Positions 17,469 to 28,800 of a stretch of DNA of 64,000 nucleotides are shown here, in pieces. The position numbers were made by a program, and so were the translations under genes. The notes beneath the pieces are model-generated. The model ran no database searches. It was not told where the DNA came from and saw only the letters and a program-made list of their open reading frames with translations. Numbering within the stretch: position 1 is the stretch's first letter; the number at the start of each line of letters is the position of its first letter. Location of the stretch: NCBI RefSeq assembly GCF_023630205.1, contig NZ_JALPRR010000004.1:1-64000 (forward strand). The letters run 5' to 3'. The DNA is from Pontibacter ruber (lineage in GTDB: Bacteria; Bacteroidota; Bacteroidia; Cytophagales; Hymenobacteraceae).

Positions 17469-17864
17469 TTAATTCTTGATTATCAGTTCCATTTTATTTT
17501 CACGGACCAGCTTTACAACCTCCTCGTATGTCAGACCTGAAAGATCCGGTATTGTATCTGATCTGTAAACTTCATTCTTAGATTCCCGAAAGTCTTCGTA
17601 TACATACACCCATTTGTATAAATCTATTCCAGGATGATTTTTACATACTACCTGAATACGCTTCGAGTCCTTCCTGATAAGTCCATATTTCTTGCTGTCC
17701 AGGTTCAGGATCAAGTCGCCGTTTTTAGATCGAAAATAGAAGTTCTGCAAATCGCCATAGTGATCTTCAATCGTCATTACATGTGCTATCTGGTAAACAA
17801 ATCCGCACAATAAGAGAGCAGAAGCTGTTAGTGCAAAAGCTAAAATCTTAATGCGTTTTCCCAT
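17469..17864 (-). CDS. Unknown membrane-anchored or exported protein
   Basis: A 131-residue protein I do not recognise. One hydrophobic segment (about 6-24) after a Lys/Arg-rich start suggests an uncleaved anchor or signal peptide. The rest is a charged soluble domain with many Lys and Asp, one Cys (about 83), and a C-terminal helix rich in Glu and Lys. It lies 46 bases downstream of the S8 protease gene on the same strand and may be cotranscribed. Frame length, ATG start and codon use support a real gene. Confidence 0.6.
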   Translation of the reverse strand: MGKRIKILAFALTASALLLCGFVYQIAHVMTIEDHYGDLQNFYFRSKNGDLILNLDSKKYGLIRKDSKRIQVVCKNHPGIDLYKWVYVYEDFRESKNEVYRSDTIPDLSGLTYEEVVKLVRENKMELIIKN

Positions 17865-17910
17865 GGCTTAGTTTATGACTTTCTTTATCATAGTGAGAAA
17901 GAAAACAAAC

Positions 17911-20565
17911 CTACTGAACTAATATTCGGGTTGAGATCATACTGCCGCTTTCCGTTTTCAGGCGAAGGAAGTATAGTCCTTTGGCCAAGCCTGCAGTTGG
18001 TATCTCCTTTATTACCCCCATTTCGCTGGTTTCATACATAAGTCTCCCCAACTGGTCGTAGAGCTGCAGTTCGGCGGTGTCGCTGCTAACAGCTACAAAT
18101 ACCGGCTGCCCTGCTGCAACCGGGTTAGGATATACTCTGGCCTCTCCTTCTTTCGTGTATAGCACCTCTTCATCCTGGCTGTAAAACGCTTTTCCCGCTA
18201 CGGTAGTAACCTTTACCCGGTACACATTCTTCCCCGATCTTGGCGCCGGGTCTTGCAATAGGTGTGCAAGCTGCGTGACAGGCTGTATGGTCTTTACATT
18301 CCGGTAAGTGCCGTTTTCAAATCTTTCCAGGCTAAGGGAGCTTAACTGATAGAGTGTGCTGATCTGGAGGTCGAGCTTTACGGTGTCCATCACGAAACTC
18401 TGAGGCAAAAAGCTTTTGATGTAACAACCGGTGCCCGTGTTGGCATAGGGGATGGAAAGGCTGGTATACGCTTCCCTGCCCTGTACAACGGGGGCTACGG
18501 CTACAATTTCACCTAAGTCAGCCGAGATATTCCTGTTCAAAACAACCAGGGTATCGGAAACGGTTAAAAACGGTTCGAGGTGGGTATAACCCAGCTTGTA
18601 GAGTTGGTATTGTTGTACGTTGGGCAGCGCTGACCAGTGTAGCAACGTTTCCTCCTCGCAATCGAAACCGACCTTTAGGTTTAGCTGCTTGGCAAGTATA
18701 AATTCCTCCGATTCTGTTACTACATCGCCGGTGGTAATGCGTAGCTGTGCCAGGGCGATGTGATCAGGTGCCTGCCAGTGGTAGAAAGTGCTGCTTGGGT
18801 CGGCAACCTCCTCAATCAGCTGCCATTCCTGCGTGCCTGCCAGGCGGTATTCTAAGCGTGCAGTTTCGCCCTCTGCACCACCCTGCCAGCGAATACGATT
18901 CAGCTGACCAGCCATAACGCTAGCACCAGCCGTTGGGTACAGCCATTCTGCTCCGCTTTCATACTCATAAACCATGCTAAAGGACTGCGGGCCAGTTGCC
19001 ACCTGGTGGCCGCGCACCGTCAACTGGTAAGTGCCTGCAACCGGAGCAGATAAAGTGATCTGCTCCACATTGTTCAGCCGGTCGGTGCCACGCCTGGCCG
19101 GAAGCATCAGGGAATCGGGATGAGGGAAGGAGCTTAGCACCCACGGTTGCCAGTGCTGGCTTGTCGAAGTTCGGGTAAGGGTCAGATCCAGGTCGTTTAT
19201 CAGGGCTTTGGATGCGCCGGGCTCCGCCTCCGGGTCGTGCCATACGAGCGTGGCTTTCAGTAAGCGGGCTCCCTGCGGCACCGCGATCGTAAAGGTTCGG
19301 GTTTCGTTTGTAGAGATTGTAGCCTCAAAAAAACGATTTTCCTGTATGCTCCTGATTGCTCCTAAGGCGTCGGCATCTCCAAAGCCTGATTCGAAATCTA
19401 CCTGCGGGCGGCCTACATCGTCTGCACTGTTGATCAGGGCTGCCTTTATGAGGGCGGCCTGCGGTGACGAGCCATACTTATCCTGGTAGGCCTGTTGCAC
19501 GAGCAACGCCACACCCGATACCACAGCGGCTGCTTCAGAAGTGCCGCCTTTGCCGTGCGCCACCAGTTCCGGCTTTACACGTCCGTCATAAGCAGGGCCC
19601 TTAGAGCTACGGATCCCCACCTGGCGGTCCGGCTCCAGTGCCCCGACGCTCAGCGTATTTTTAGAATTCTTAAACTGCCCCGTCAGGTTGGCCATACCTG
19701 CGATGTCTTCGTAAGGCCCTGCCGCTCCCGGCTTATCGCCGCTGTTACCCGACGAAAAAACATGCAGGAGCTGCGGGTATTGGGATGTTTCCTGGTCGTA
19801 GGCCTGCGATTCGAGGCCATAATAGTTCTCTACCCCTACGCCATAGGAGTGGTTCTGTACACTGATGCCTTTGCCCAGAAGTTCCTGGCTCTTGTCGGGC
19901 ATCAGTTCTGCAAAACTCGAATACGCAAGCTGCGCTTTCCGGGCAATACCCTTCCCTGCCGGACCCGAGTTGCCGGCACCTGCTATCAGCGTAGCCATGG
20001 TGGTGGCATGCACCGAAGTGACATTGCTAAAAGTCTCCGGCGACAAAACCCGCCCTTTCAGGTCGATGTCAGCTGGGTTAAAGGCTTCTTCCTTCACCGA
20101 TACCTTCATCCCATCGCCGTTCAGTTGCGGGAAGCGGCCGTGTACTGCAAGAATGTTATTCGCTACAAAATCTGCATCCTTCAGCTCCAGCTCTTCTCTG
20201 GCAACACGGTTTGGCTGATCGATGTAGCGCACCAGTGGGCAAGCGGCCAGTTGTTTTAACTGCTGTGTTTTTAACCCGGAGATCAGCAGCAGTTGTGCAT
20301 GCCCGGTTACTTTCTTTAGCTGTACCTGGAGTTTTTGATCCTTCAGCCATTTGGTAAAAGAAGTCTCGTCTGTTACCTGCACGCGATAAGAGCCGGAAGT
20401 GCTGCCCCGGCCATTCTCATGTAACAGGGCAGGAGCTAGTTTCCGGGAGAGTTGTGCCTCCGGGCCGAAGTCGTTTCTTTTCTGTGCAAAAAGTGAAAAT
20501 GGGAGCAAAAGAAGCAGGATTGTAAACTGGGGGCAGCTATACCTATACCTGTAAAATTTCACCAT
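17911..20565 (-). CDS. S8 (subtilisin-like) protease with T9SS sorting domain and Glu at the Asp site
   Basis: An 884-residue exported protein, signal peptide ending LFAQ (about residue 27). The S8 domain has the catalytic His in HATTMAT (about 186), the oxyanion Asn in SSGNSG, and Ser in GTSEAAA (about 343). The segment that should hold the catalytic Asp reads KVSVKEEAFN, so Glu (about 159) replaces it. Beta domains follow, and the last 80 or so residues are a T9SS tail: VYPNPV, then GLAKGLYFLRL near the end. It is probably a client of PorU, PorV and SprA. The frame extends to a TTG at 20649; the ATG at 20565 is chosen because it directly precedes the signal peptide. Confidence 0.9.
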   Translation of the reverse strand: MVKFYRYRYSCPQFTILLLLLPFSLFAQKRNDFGPEAQLSRKLAPALLHENGRGSTSGSYRVQVTDETSFTKWLKDQKLQVQLKKVTGHAQLLLISGLKTQQLKQLAACPLVRYIDQPNRVAREELELKDADFVANNILAVHGRFPQLNGDGMKVSVKEEAFNPADIDLKGRVLSPETFSNVTSVHATTMATLIAGAGNSGPAGKGIARKAQLAYSSFAELMPDKSQELLGKGISVQNHSYGVGVENYYGLESQAYDQETSQYPQLLHVFSSGNSGDKPGAAGPYEDIAGMANLTGQFKNSKNTLSVGALEPDRQVGIRSSKGPAYDGRVKPELVAHGKGGTSEAAAVVSGVALLVQQAYQDKYGSSPQAALIKAALINSADDVGRPQVDFESGFGDADALGAIRSIQENRFFEATISTNETRTFTIAVPQGARLLKATLVWHDPEAEPGASKALINDLDLTLTRTSTSQHWQPWVLSSFPHPDSLMLPARRGTDRLNNVEQITLSAPVAGTYQLTVRGHQVATGPQSFSMVYEYESGAEWLYPTAGASVMAGQLNRIRWQGGAEGETARLEYRLAGTQEWQLIEEVADPSSTFYHWQAPDHIALAQLRITTGDVVTESEEFILAKQLNLKVGFDCEEETLLHWSALPNVQQYQLYKLGYTHLEPFLTVSDTLVVLNRNISADLGEIVAVAPVVQGREAYTSLSIPYANTGTGCYIKSFLPQSFVMDTVKLDLQISTLYQLSSLSLERFENGTYRNVKTIQPVTQLAHLLQDPAPRSGKNVYRVKVTTVAGKAFYSQDEEVLYTKEGEARVYPNPVAAGQPVFVAVSSDTAELQLYDQLGRLMYETSEMGVIKEIPTAGLAKGLYFLRLKTESGSMISTRILVQ

Positions 20566-20660
20566 ACGCAAGGCTTTAAAAGGAGCATTTACACAGAAAA
20601 CTGAAGGAGAAATAGTACTAAAGCTAAGCAATAGGAGGTACAATGGCAAGAGGATCAGCT

Positions 20661-20693
20661 CTGTTCAAAGTATAAATTTATACTTCTGAACAG
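20661..20693. repeat. Imperfect palindrome built on paired AAGTATA motifs
   Basis: CTGTTCA-AAGTATAAA is mirrored by TTTATACTT-CTGAACAG with one extra base, in the gap between the M28 peptidase stop and the S8 protease start. It could form a hairpin ending the peptidase transcript, but no T-run follows on the minus strand. Confidence 0.55.
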
Positions 20694-20709
20694 GTTTACA
20701 GGCAGGAGC

Positions 20710-21987
20710 TTACTCCTGCAACGTTGCAGCAAAATCAAGTATGAGTTGGTATACTTCCGCAAACCTAGTCAGCGGCAACTGCCCCGGATGATCCTTTACG
20801 TTGTGGTAAGCCGTGGTGCCGCCCAGTGTGTAGAAGAAGAAGGCCGGCACGCCTTTATCGGAGAAAGGATAATGGTCGGAATTGGCGGCTTTGCCACGGT
20901 TCCGGATGTTCGGTAAATAGTGGTGCTGTTGATTCAGTTGCTGGAGCAACTCGAATTCAGCTGTGTGTACCGCACCATTTACCACCATCATGCCCTCGTC
21001 GCCGGTACCCAGCAAGTCGAAGTTCAGAAGGAAACGGATCTGGCTGAGCGGGAACAAAGGATGCTGCACGTAGTGGAAAGAACCAAGCAAGCCTGCCTCT
21101 TCTGCGGTAAAAGCGATAAAAGCCATGCTATACTTCGGCCGGTTCTGTGGTTGGCTGTAAAAGCTGGCTAGCTCCAGCAGCATGGCCGTACCACTGGCAT
21201 TGTCATTGGCCCCCGGAAAGTATACTTCTTCTCCCTGTCCGCCCAGGTGATCGTAATGCGCTGTAAAAACGATGAACGAGTCCGGCCTTATACTTCCCTC
21301 TACAAAAGCTAGTACGTTTTGGGTAGTATAAGCAGAGTCAAAATCAGCGGTAATGTTATACTTTATCCTGCGGGCTGTAGCAGGCCAGGCAGCGGCCTGT
21401 ACTTCTAAAACAGGTATGGCCCCTTGCCGGGTAGCCACGGTAGTCAGCAATTCTTTGGGCTGCAGCACCACATGAACTTTGGCCTGCTGCAACTTAGTTA
21501 GATATTCGGGTGCAAGTTTCTGTAGCTTTTGGCGGTCCTGCTGGCGAAAGACCAATGCCTTCTTGTGGAAGTCCTGGGCAAAGAAACGCTGTGCTACCGC
21601 CGGGTCGAAGAAGATGAGCGCATCCAGCACTAAGACTTTTGCTTTCCCTTTGCCGGAGGCAGAAGATGCCTGCGCCAGAAAACCTGAGCCGGCTGTTAAC
21701 TTCTTACCGTCTACCTGTAGCTGTGGCGTGTGGGTGATCCGGTTTACGGGCAGCCGAAAATACTGGAAGTAATCATTGTCAAAGCTTTTCAGGCCTGCTG
21801 CCGCGAAACGCGAGCGGATGTAGCCGGCAGCTTTGGCATCCCCTTCCAGTAGGTAGCCGCGCCCGTGCATGGCTGAAGAGCAGAGGGTGTCGATCGTTTG
21901 GCGCACCCGCGCCATGTCCTGCGCATGTGCCCCGGCGGCAGTCAGGAAAAGCAGCAGCGCAAAGTATAACGGGTAGAGTTGCTTCAT
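20710..21987 (-). CDS. M28 family zinc aminopeptidase, exported
   Basis: A 425-residue exported peptidase with a signal peptide ending GAHAQ (about residue 23). The five metal positions of family M28 are visible in order: His in AHYDHLGG (about 244), Asp in GANDNASG, Glu in FTAEEAGL, Asp in NFDLLGTG, and His in TAYHNVKDHPG. A lid or PA-like insertion lies before the catalytic part. It lies 47 bases downstream of vanZ, in the same direction. It probably trims peptides in the periplasm. Confidence 0.92.
   Translation of the reverse strand: MKQLYPLYFALLLFLTAAGAHAQDMARVRQTIDTLCSSAMHGRGYLLEGDAKAAGYIRSRFAAAGLKSFDNDYFQYFRLPVNRITHTPQLQVDGKKLTAGSGFLAQASSASGKGKAKVLVLDALIFFDPAVAQRFFAQDFHKKALVFRQQDRQKLQKLAPEYLTKLQQAKVHVVLQPKELLTTVATRQGAIPVLEVQAAAWPATARRIKYNITADFDSAYTTQNVLAFVEGSIRPDSFIVFTAHYDHLGGQGEEVYFPGANDNASGTAMLLELASFYSQPQNRPKYSMAFIAFTAEEAGLLGSFHYVQHPLFPLSQIRFLLNFDLLGTGDEGMMVVNGAVHTAEFELLQQLNQQHHYLPNIRNRGKAANSDHYPFSDKGVPAFFFYTLGGTTAYHNVKDHPGQLPLTRFAEVYQLILDFAATLQE
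21218..21227. repeat. Palindromic double copy of the AAGTATA motif
   Basis: AAGTATACTT within the M28 peptidase gene; that gene and its flanks are among the densest stretches for the motif. Confidence 0.7.
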
Positions 21988-22034
21988 CTTTTAAAGATAA
22001 GCAGCTGGCCGATGAAGTAAAGTATAAAAAGAGG

Positions 22035-22409
22035 TTATTGCAGGTAAATCCACTTAAACACTACAATGCCAAGCAAACAGCCAATGGTGTTGCATAGTAC
22101 ATCCATCACATCGCCATGGCGGCCCATCATGAGGTAATGCTGCATCAGCTCGATCGAAATGCCGAACAGGGTACTGGTGAAAAAGGAAACACGGATGGCG
22201 GAGTGCTTGAGCTGGGGATAGGAAAATTGCTTTTTCATCCCCACGATCATCAGGTAGCAAAGTATGGCAAAAAGGCCGGCGTGGGCAAACGAATCGAAAG
22301 AAAGGAGCTCCCAGATAGAGAGCGAAGGCATGGAAGAAGAAGGCAGCAGTGTCGTTAACAAGATCACTGCTGCCCACATGATTGTAAATAGGTGATACCT
22401 TAAGATCAA
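22035..22409 (-). CDS. VanZ family membrane protein
   Basis: A 124-residue protein with four predicted membrane segments and the VanZ-type patterns LLPSSSMP near residues 21-28, DSFAHAGLFA near 39-48, and GDVMDVLCNTIG near 98-109. The function of short VanZ proteins in this phylum is not established. The longest frame starts at a TTG; an ATG at 22379 would remove most of the first membrane helix, so I favour the TTG. It follows gcvH by 20 bases, the usual Bacteroidota order after sprA. Confidence 0.85.
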   Translation of the reverse strand: MILRYHLFTIMWAAVILLTTLLPSSSMPSLSIWELLSFDSFAHAGLFAILCYLMIVGMKKQFSYPQLKHSAIRVSFFTSTLFGISIELMQHYLMMGRHGDVMDVLCNTIGCLLGIVVFKWIYLQ

Positions 22410-22429
22410 ACCTACTTAGTGTTTTTGTA

Positions 22430-22810
22430 TTAGTGGCCGATAACTTCGCGGTAAGCGTCTACAGTCAGCAGCTCGTCCAGTTCAGCAGTGTTGTCTACAG
22501 AAAGTTTGATGATCCAGCCGTCTCCGTAAGGATCAGAGTTTACCAGCTCCGGGTTGTTCTCCAGTTTGTCGTTGAATTCCAGAACGGTACCGCTCAGTGG
22601 GCTGAACAGGTCAGACACTGTTTTTACGGCTTCAACTGTGCCAAACACGTCGTCTTTGCCGATCTGCTTGTCTACTGTGTCGATGTCTACATAAACGATA
22701 TCGCCCAGCTCGCTCTGTGCAAAATCCGTGATACCTACATAGGCTACATCACCCTCAACGCGCACCCACTCGTGCTCTTTTGTATACTTAAGATTCTCTG
22801 GTAAATTCAT
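22430..22810 (-). CDS. gcvH: Glycine cleavage system H protein
   Basis: A 126-residue lipoyl carrier protein of the glycine cleavage complex, shuttling the aminomethyl group between P, T and L proteins. The lipoylated Lys is K63 in EAVKTVSD. The [10 protein letters not shown] start and [16 protein letters not shown] segment are typical, and the length is normal. It sits between sprA and vanZ, away from other gcv genes. A good promoter lies just upstream, so it may be expressed independently of sprA. Confidence 0.97.
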   Translation of the reverse strand: MNLPENLKYTKEHEWVRVEGDVAYVGITDFAQSELGDIVYVDIDTVDKQIGKDDVFGTVEAVKTVSDLFSPLSGTVLEFNDKLENNPELVNSDPYGDGWIIKLSVDNTAELDELLTVDAYREVIGH

Positions 22811-22836
22811 TTGTTCGCTTGTTAAATATGACGTTT

Positions 22837-22866
22837 CAAAAATACGGTCTTTTTCGCAATGCCAAA
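22837..22866 (-). promoter_or_regulatory. Bacteroidota-type promoter of gcvH-vanZ
   Basis: On the minus strand: TTTG at 22866-22863, an 18-base spacer, then TATTTTTG (22844-22837), an exact TAnnTTTG. The predicted start of transcription is about 20 bases before the gcvH ATG. Confidence 0.65.
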
Positions 22867-22869
22867 ATA

Positions 22870-25800
22870 TTATTGCAAACTTACTCGCAGCTGCACGCCC
22901 CCCTCCGATACGCTGTTGCGGAACGAGGTAGAGATCTTCGGATCTGACACGGTGCGCAGCACATAAAACTGCAGGTTAATGCGCTGGCTCAGCACATAGT
23001 CGATGGTTGGGCGCAGTTGCAGCTGGCGCGTTCCGTTCGTGATCTGGTTCTGGCTGTACTCCTGGCCCTGCTCGTCTTCTGCAACAGCGCGCTGCACTGT
23101 CTGGTTATCGCGTACCGACAGGTCCATGCGCATGGTCAACTCATTCTGCAATACCTTGCGCTCGCCACCAATCCGGAACGGAATACGGAAGTTGTTGGTG
23201 CTGTAGCCAAAGCCTACCACATAGTCCTTCACGTTTGTTTCCGTCACCTGGGCATTGGTCAGGTTCAGCGACAGGTTACGCTCCATCTTATACTCCAGGC
23301 GACCGGTAAGGTTGGTCTTGGTGCGGAAGTTAATGCCCAGTAACGGAGCCAGTCGTTCGCTTACCGTCAGCTGGCTCACGATGTAGTAGGGCACGATCTG
23401 CCCGAACTCGTTCTTATTTGTCGGGAAACCGGAAGGCTCCTGGTCGTAGGCCAGGGAGGTAGTAAAGCTGGTAATGTTATAGCTGGCGTTGTAGGCGTGT
23501 GTCAGGTTAACCTGGCTGAACCAGCGCTGGAACAGCGGCAACCGCGACAGACCGTTGTAGTCGATGCGCCAGTTCGGGATCGGCAGGCGGCTGAACGGAC
23601 TGCTTGATTTAGCTTCATAATCGCCGATGTTGCGGCCCTGGTACGCATACAGGAACGACTGCAGCAACACGTCCTGGGAGTTCAAAGTATAGCCCGAGTC
23701 GCCGGCAGCTGCGTTGGCATTTGTCAGCTTATTTCGCACATCGTGGCGGTTGCGTATAAAGTCTTCGAAGGCAGCAGAAGTGCCGCGGTCAGTTGACTCA
23801 AACAACGTACCCAATGCAAAGAACGAAGTACTGAAAGAGCCGGTATTGATTGGGTTCTGACGCTGGTCTTCCACACTTATGTTTCCAAAATCATCGAATT
23901 CCTTGCGGTAGAATATCTCTTCAATTTCGGACTTGTTGCGACGGGCATCCACCTGCACGTTAAAGTCACGGAAAGGCTCCAGGTTGGCACGTGCCGTTAA
24001 CGCTTCGGTAAAGATAGAGCTCAGCGGCGTATTCAGGTACTGGCTGCTGTCGGTGTACCAGCCGTTGCTGTTGGCCCTGTTATACAGTTGGTCCAGATCA
24101 TACTGTCTGCCAAGTATAAATGGCAGGCCAGGAGCATCAAAATCTTTATCAAACCCGAACATATTGGTACTAGGCAGGTAGCCTGGCAGCAGGGTGCCCC
24201 GGTTTTCCAGGTACGTGAAGTTGATGGAGCGCGTCATCATGAAGAACCTGGCCAGTGCTTTAGCCACCTTCATATCAGCCTGTGGCTTCTGGGCGGTGGT
24301 ATCTCCTGGAGCTGGGCGGCGCTGCGCCGCAGGTGCAGGCGAGTTTACTGCTTTCAGGAACTTCACTTTGTTGTACAATTTTACCAGGTCAAATCTTCCG
24401 TTCACGCTGAACTCGGTGCTGTTTTCTGCAATGTTACCCAACCGGAAAACGCTGTCCTGGTTCAGAGCGGTAGAACCCGCCGTCCAGATGTAAGTGGCAG
24501 CATAACGGGTCTCGGCCCCGATCCAATCCGTTAGCGGAAACTTGTCGAGCGGCAACTTATAGTTTACAGCAACCAGCTGGTTGAAGTTGGTGTTGCGGCC
24601 GCCCCGCTTCAGGTTATCCCAGATTACCTCATTTTTATACTTCAGTGAGTCGATGTCCTTGTCTATGCGGGCGTCCGGCTCGTCTACTACCGCGCGGTTC
24701 GTAGCCGTGTAGTCCAGCGACAGGTTTTTGCTCAGGTCCCACTTCAGGTCGTAGATGCGGTTAAAGAAGAAGTATTTCTGGAACGTTGGTTCTATACCAC
24801 GCGTGGTAATGATGCCAGTGCCCGGCTCCCTGCGCTGCAGGAACGTTTCGTTATACCTTCTGTCCAGATCAGCGCGGAAGGCAATGCGGCTTGGAAGCGG
24901 CGTCACGTTCAGGTCTTTGATCAAGCGCAGGTACGGCGACTTCAAGGCTTCGCTCTGCGCAAACGGTGCATAGTTCCGTGGTGTGGTAGTATAAGTATAA
25001 GCGAAGCCGCCTGTATAGGTCTTGGTAAAGTCACGGTCGGTTTCGATGTTGGTGAACAGGCGCTCGGCGTAGGCATAGGAGAAGGAAAGGTTCTCCACGT
25101 CATACAGCTTCGGTTTCGCTTCCGGGTTGGTACGTTCTTTTCGCACGTTCAGCAGGCTGATGCTCTTGCGCGTTTCGCGTGTGGTTACCTCTTTTTTATA
25201 CTCCCGTTTCTCTTCATCCGTCTCAAAACGTGTCAGCGATTCCTTCAACGGCACGTCCTTGTCCAGCGGGTCAAACTGCGGTTCACTGTTCAGAGTGCCG
25301 TACTGTACCGTAAGAGGTACTTTTATACCCAATTTCTCCGGCAGGAATTTGTCTGCTACTACGTTGGCGCTTACGTCAAACAGGGCGGTGTTTTCGCGGG
25401 CACGCTGCGCGAGTTTCTGCTGTAAACCCCCAAAGCCAATGCCGGTGTAAGCGCCGGTGGCCGTGATGTTGGCAAAGTCAGCCAGTTTGGTATTTAGCCT
25501 TGCGTTGGAAGCCCAGCCTGATTCGTTCTTAAAGCCTGTTACACGTAGTTCGTCTACCCACATACATACAGAGTGCGGCTGGGCATCATCGCCCGGTCTG
25601 TTCGGGTTACGCAAACCGATCATTACACTTTGTACTTCGCTGAAATCCGGGTTACCTACTATGCGGATGGTTTTGCCATTGATCGTTACCTCAAAAGGGC
25701 GTCGGTTGTCGTAACCGGCAATTTTATTTCGGGCTACTTTCGCGTTTACAAACTCTTCCAGTGAAATGTCAATCTCGTTTTCAGCACGCCAGATGGCCTC

Positions 25801-28800
25801 GCGCGAGGTGCTGCCCGGCTGTGTTATTTTAAGCGGCACCACGTACTCGTAGTAATTCTGGGTATAGTCGGTACCGATGCGCACAAAGGCTTCCATGTCA
25901 TCGTCGCGCGTATTCGGGTCGCTGGTCTGCGCGTGCAGGTACATTTTCAGGCGCTTGTAGATGAGCATGTCCAGCGAGATGTTCTTGTATACTGCCTTGG
26001 AGAAAGAGTCTTTCAGGTCTTCTACACACAGCTGCAGCGATTGCTCGTTCTGGCGGCGGTTGTTGGTAGCCGCATAGTCGCGCAGGCGCTCGATACCCGG
26101 AGGCAGTACATACGGGATGGAGTTTTCGGTTGACTCGCCGTTTTCCTCAATGTTAACCGTAGAAACAGTAAAGGTGCGGGCATCATCGGTACAGGTAAGG
26201 CATGGGTTACCGTCTGTGATCGGTTGCAGGTACGTGCGCCACTGGTTGGCCACAAACTGGAACTGGATAAAGCGCATTACTACCGGGTCTGCAAACTCAG
26301 TGAGGTACATACGCATAAAACGGATAGACTTAAAGCCGCTGATGTTGCCTACACTGCTCGTTGGCTGGCGCACCGGAATACGGAACTGGTACCAGTTCAC
26401 TTCATCACCATTCACATTCTGCACCACACGATCCACAATGTAATTCTGGCCCACGTTCATTTCGCCTGGCTTCAGCTTGATCTTGTACTCGTAGTACTGC
26501 TCCAGGTCGCTGATCACGTTGTCGCGGTTCAGGTCCTCTTTATCCGGGAAGGCATAGTTGGAGAAGCGGCTCTGCTCCGGGGAGTTGTTCTCCATGCCAT
26601 TAAAGTTTTTGTAGCGCGCCAGGATGCCTGCATTCTGCTGATCGTAGAAGGCATCGAGGTGGTGCAGGAAGTTGTCGGCTGCCGGGTCACTCTGTGCTAC
26701 CTGTGGCAGGTTCTGGAAAAACTCACGCTCTGAAGCATCATTAAGTCCGTCTAAGCCGATGTCCTGCAACTGGCGTGCGCCTGTCACTCCGGTGAAGGCA
26801 TCGGTCAGGAACTGCTGTGTGGTTACGCGTCCCCAGTCAGTGCGAACCAGGTTCTGCGGGTCATCAGGCGAAGTAGGCAGTCCGTTCTCAAAAGAATAAC
26901 GGTTGTCTTTCAGGATGTCTTCCGACACGCTGCCCAGGTTCAGGACCAGTTCGCCGCCTTCGTTGCTGGTGATCTCGTTGCCAAATTCATCTTTTCTGCC
27001 GTTCGGGCCCGAAATAAAAGGGTCCATCAGCCAAAATTCCATGTACTCGATGTTGGCATTGTCGAAGTCGGTGTCAAAAGTAATATCACGGCTGATACCG
27101 CCCCAGTTCTTGCGCGGATCACCCAATAATTTGCCTTGCGCATCCAGGTTCGGGTTGAAGTTATACTGGCCCCGGTCACGTGGGTAGTAAGCCAGGTCGA
27201 AGGTATACTCAAATGCGTTGGCTACTTCCGGATCACGACCTGGGAACACTTCGTTGCGGCGGATACCGCGCACGTAGTGGTTGTTCAGTTCCTCTTTGGT
27301 GATGTTCTGGGGCTGCAGGTTATCGCTGTCGCGGTAAAAGATCTGGTCGATGGTATACCAGGCAAGCTTGGCCCGGTTATACGAATAGGAGAGGCCTGTA
27401 CCAGGCACCAACGGTGCAGGCGTGGCAGCCAGGCGCCAGCTGGTGTTGTTAAAGCCTCCTAAACTGTAGGGTGTTTCCGCTCCTTCAAAATCGTCTACAT
27501 ACGAGGTGCCGTCTTCGTTGGCAGGCAGCTTCGAAGCAGAAGGTACCAGCTGCGCAAACTCACCGCTGAAGGTAACGCTCGATGGTGCTTTGGTCTGGAT
27601 CAGCGGGATACGGTCTGTAAGTTTGGTCAGGAAGCGCGACTCTTTGGTCAGGTTGATGTCCAGGCCATAGATTGTGTTGTTGGTTGGCTCCTCGCCAATA
27701 GTGGCGCGGTTGATATACGGCCTCTCGTTCAGGTGCAGTACCGTACCACCCAGGTTAATGTCGTCGGTTAGCCTGTAATCGAAACGGGCACCCAGCAGCG
27801 AGCGGGGCTGAATGTTGAGCAGCTCTGCTTTTTCATAGGTAACGCGCAGGTCGCTGGCCGAGCTGATGTAGCTTGGGTTCAGGATTTTGATACGACCTAA
27901 ATCATAGAACACCTGGTAATCAGTACCCTCCTCCAGGCGCGTGCCGCCGGAGTATACTGCCACCGAACCTTCGGCAATACGGAAACCCGGCAGCATGATC
28001 TCGTCGGTAGAGGTTGCCTGAAAGCGACCTTTGATGAAGAACTTGGCTTTAGAGGTATTCTGCTGCGCATCTGTCTGCGTCAGCTCATATAGTTCCTGAA
28101 ACACATACTTCTCGATCAAATCAGGCCGATCGCCAATCTTACCACGGAGGTAAGTGCCAAATGGCTCTACTTCCGGGAAGAAAATGCGGCCTGTTTCCGG
28201 ATCAATGGTAATGCCTGGCAGGAAGTCAAAATTGCCATCCCGCGGCTTGTCGTTGTTGGTATTGACATTGTCAAGGTTCAGTACCTCGATCAGCGGGATA
28301 TTCTGGATCGGGCTTGATTCTCTCAGGCTCGTAATGTCTACACCCGTCTCATCGTCTTTGTAAATAATCTGGAGCTGGAAGTTTTCGCGGTTTACCTGCG
28401 TTGCATCAAGGCTGTAGACGTTCTTCATCATCAGGTCCCAGGTAGGGTACTCCAGCGATGGGTTCGTGGCTTTCAGCAACTTCATGTGGATGACCTGCTC
28501 GTCGCGCAGGTTCTGGTAATCTTCCATCAGTTCACCTACCTTATAGGTCTTGCCGTTGTAGGTATACTCAAAAGCTACACCCAGCACTTGGTCTGGCAGC
28601 AGGGCGGTGTTCAATGAGATATGGCCAAGCTGTGGATTAAATTTATACTCCCGTGGGTCTAGCCTGCGGGCACGTACGTGTTCAAAATCTATACCTTTCT
28701 GCAGGCCCAGCCCTACCAGGGAATTGTCTACCGTATTGTTGTCGCGGAGGTTAGACACTGAACGATACAGTTGGTTGGCGTCGTTGGAAGCAGGGGCATT

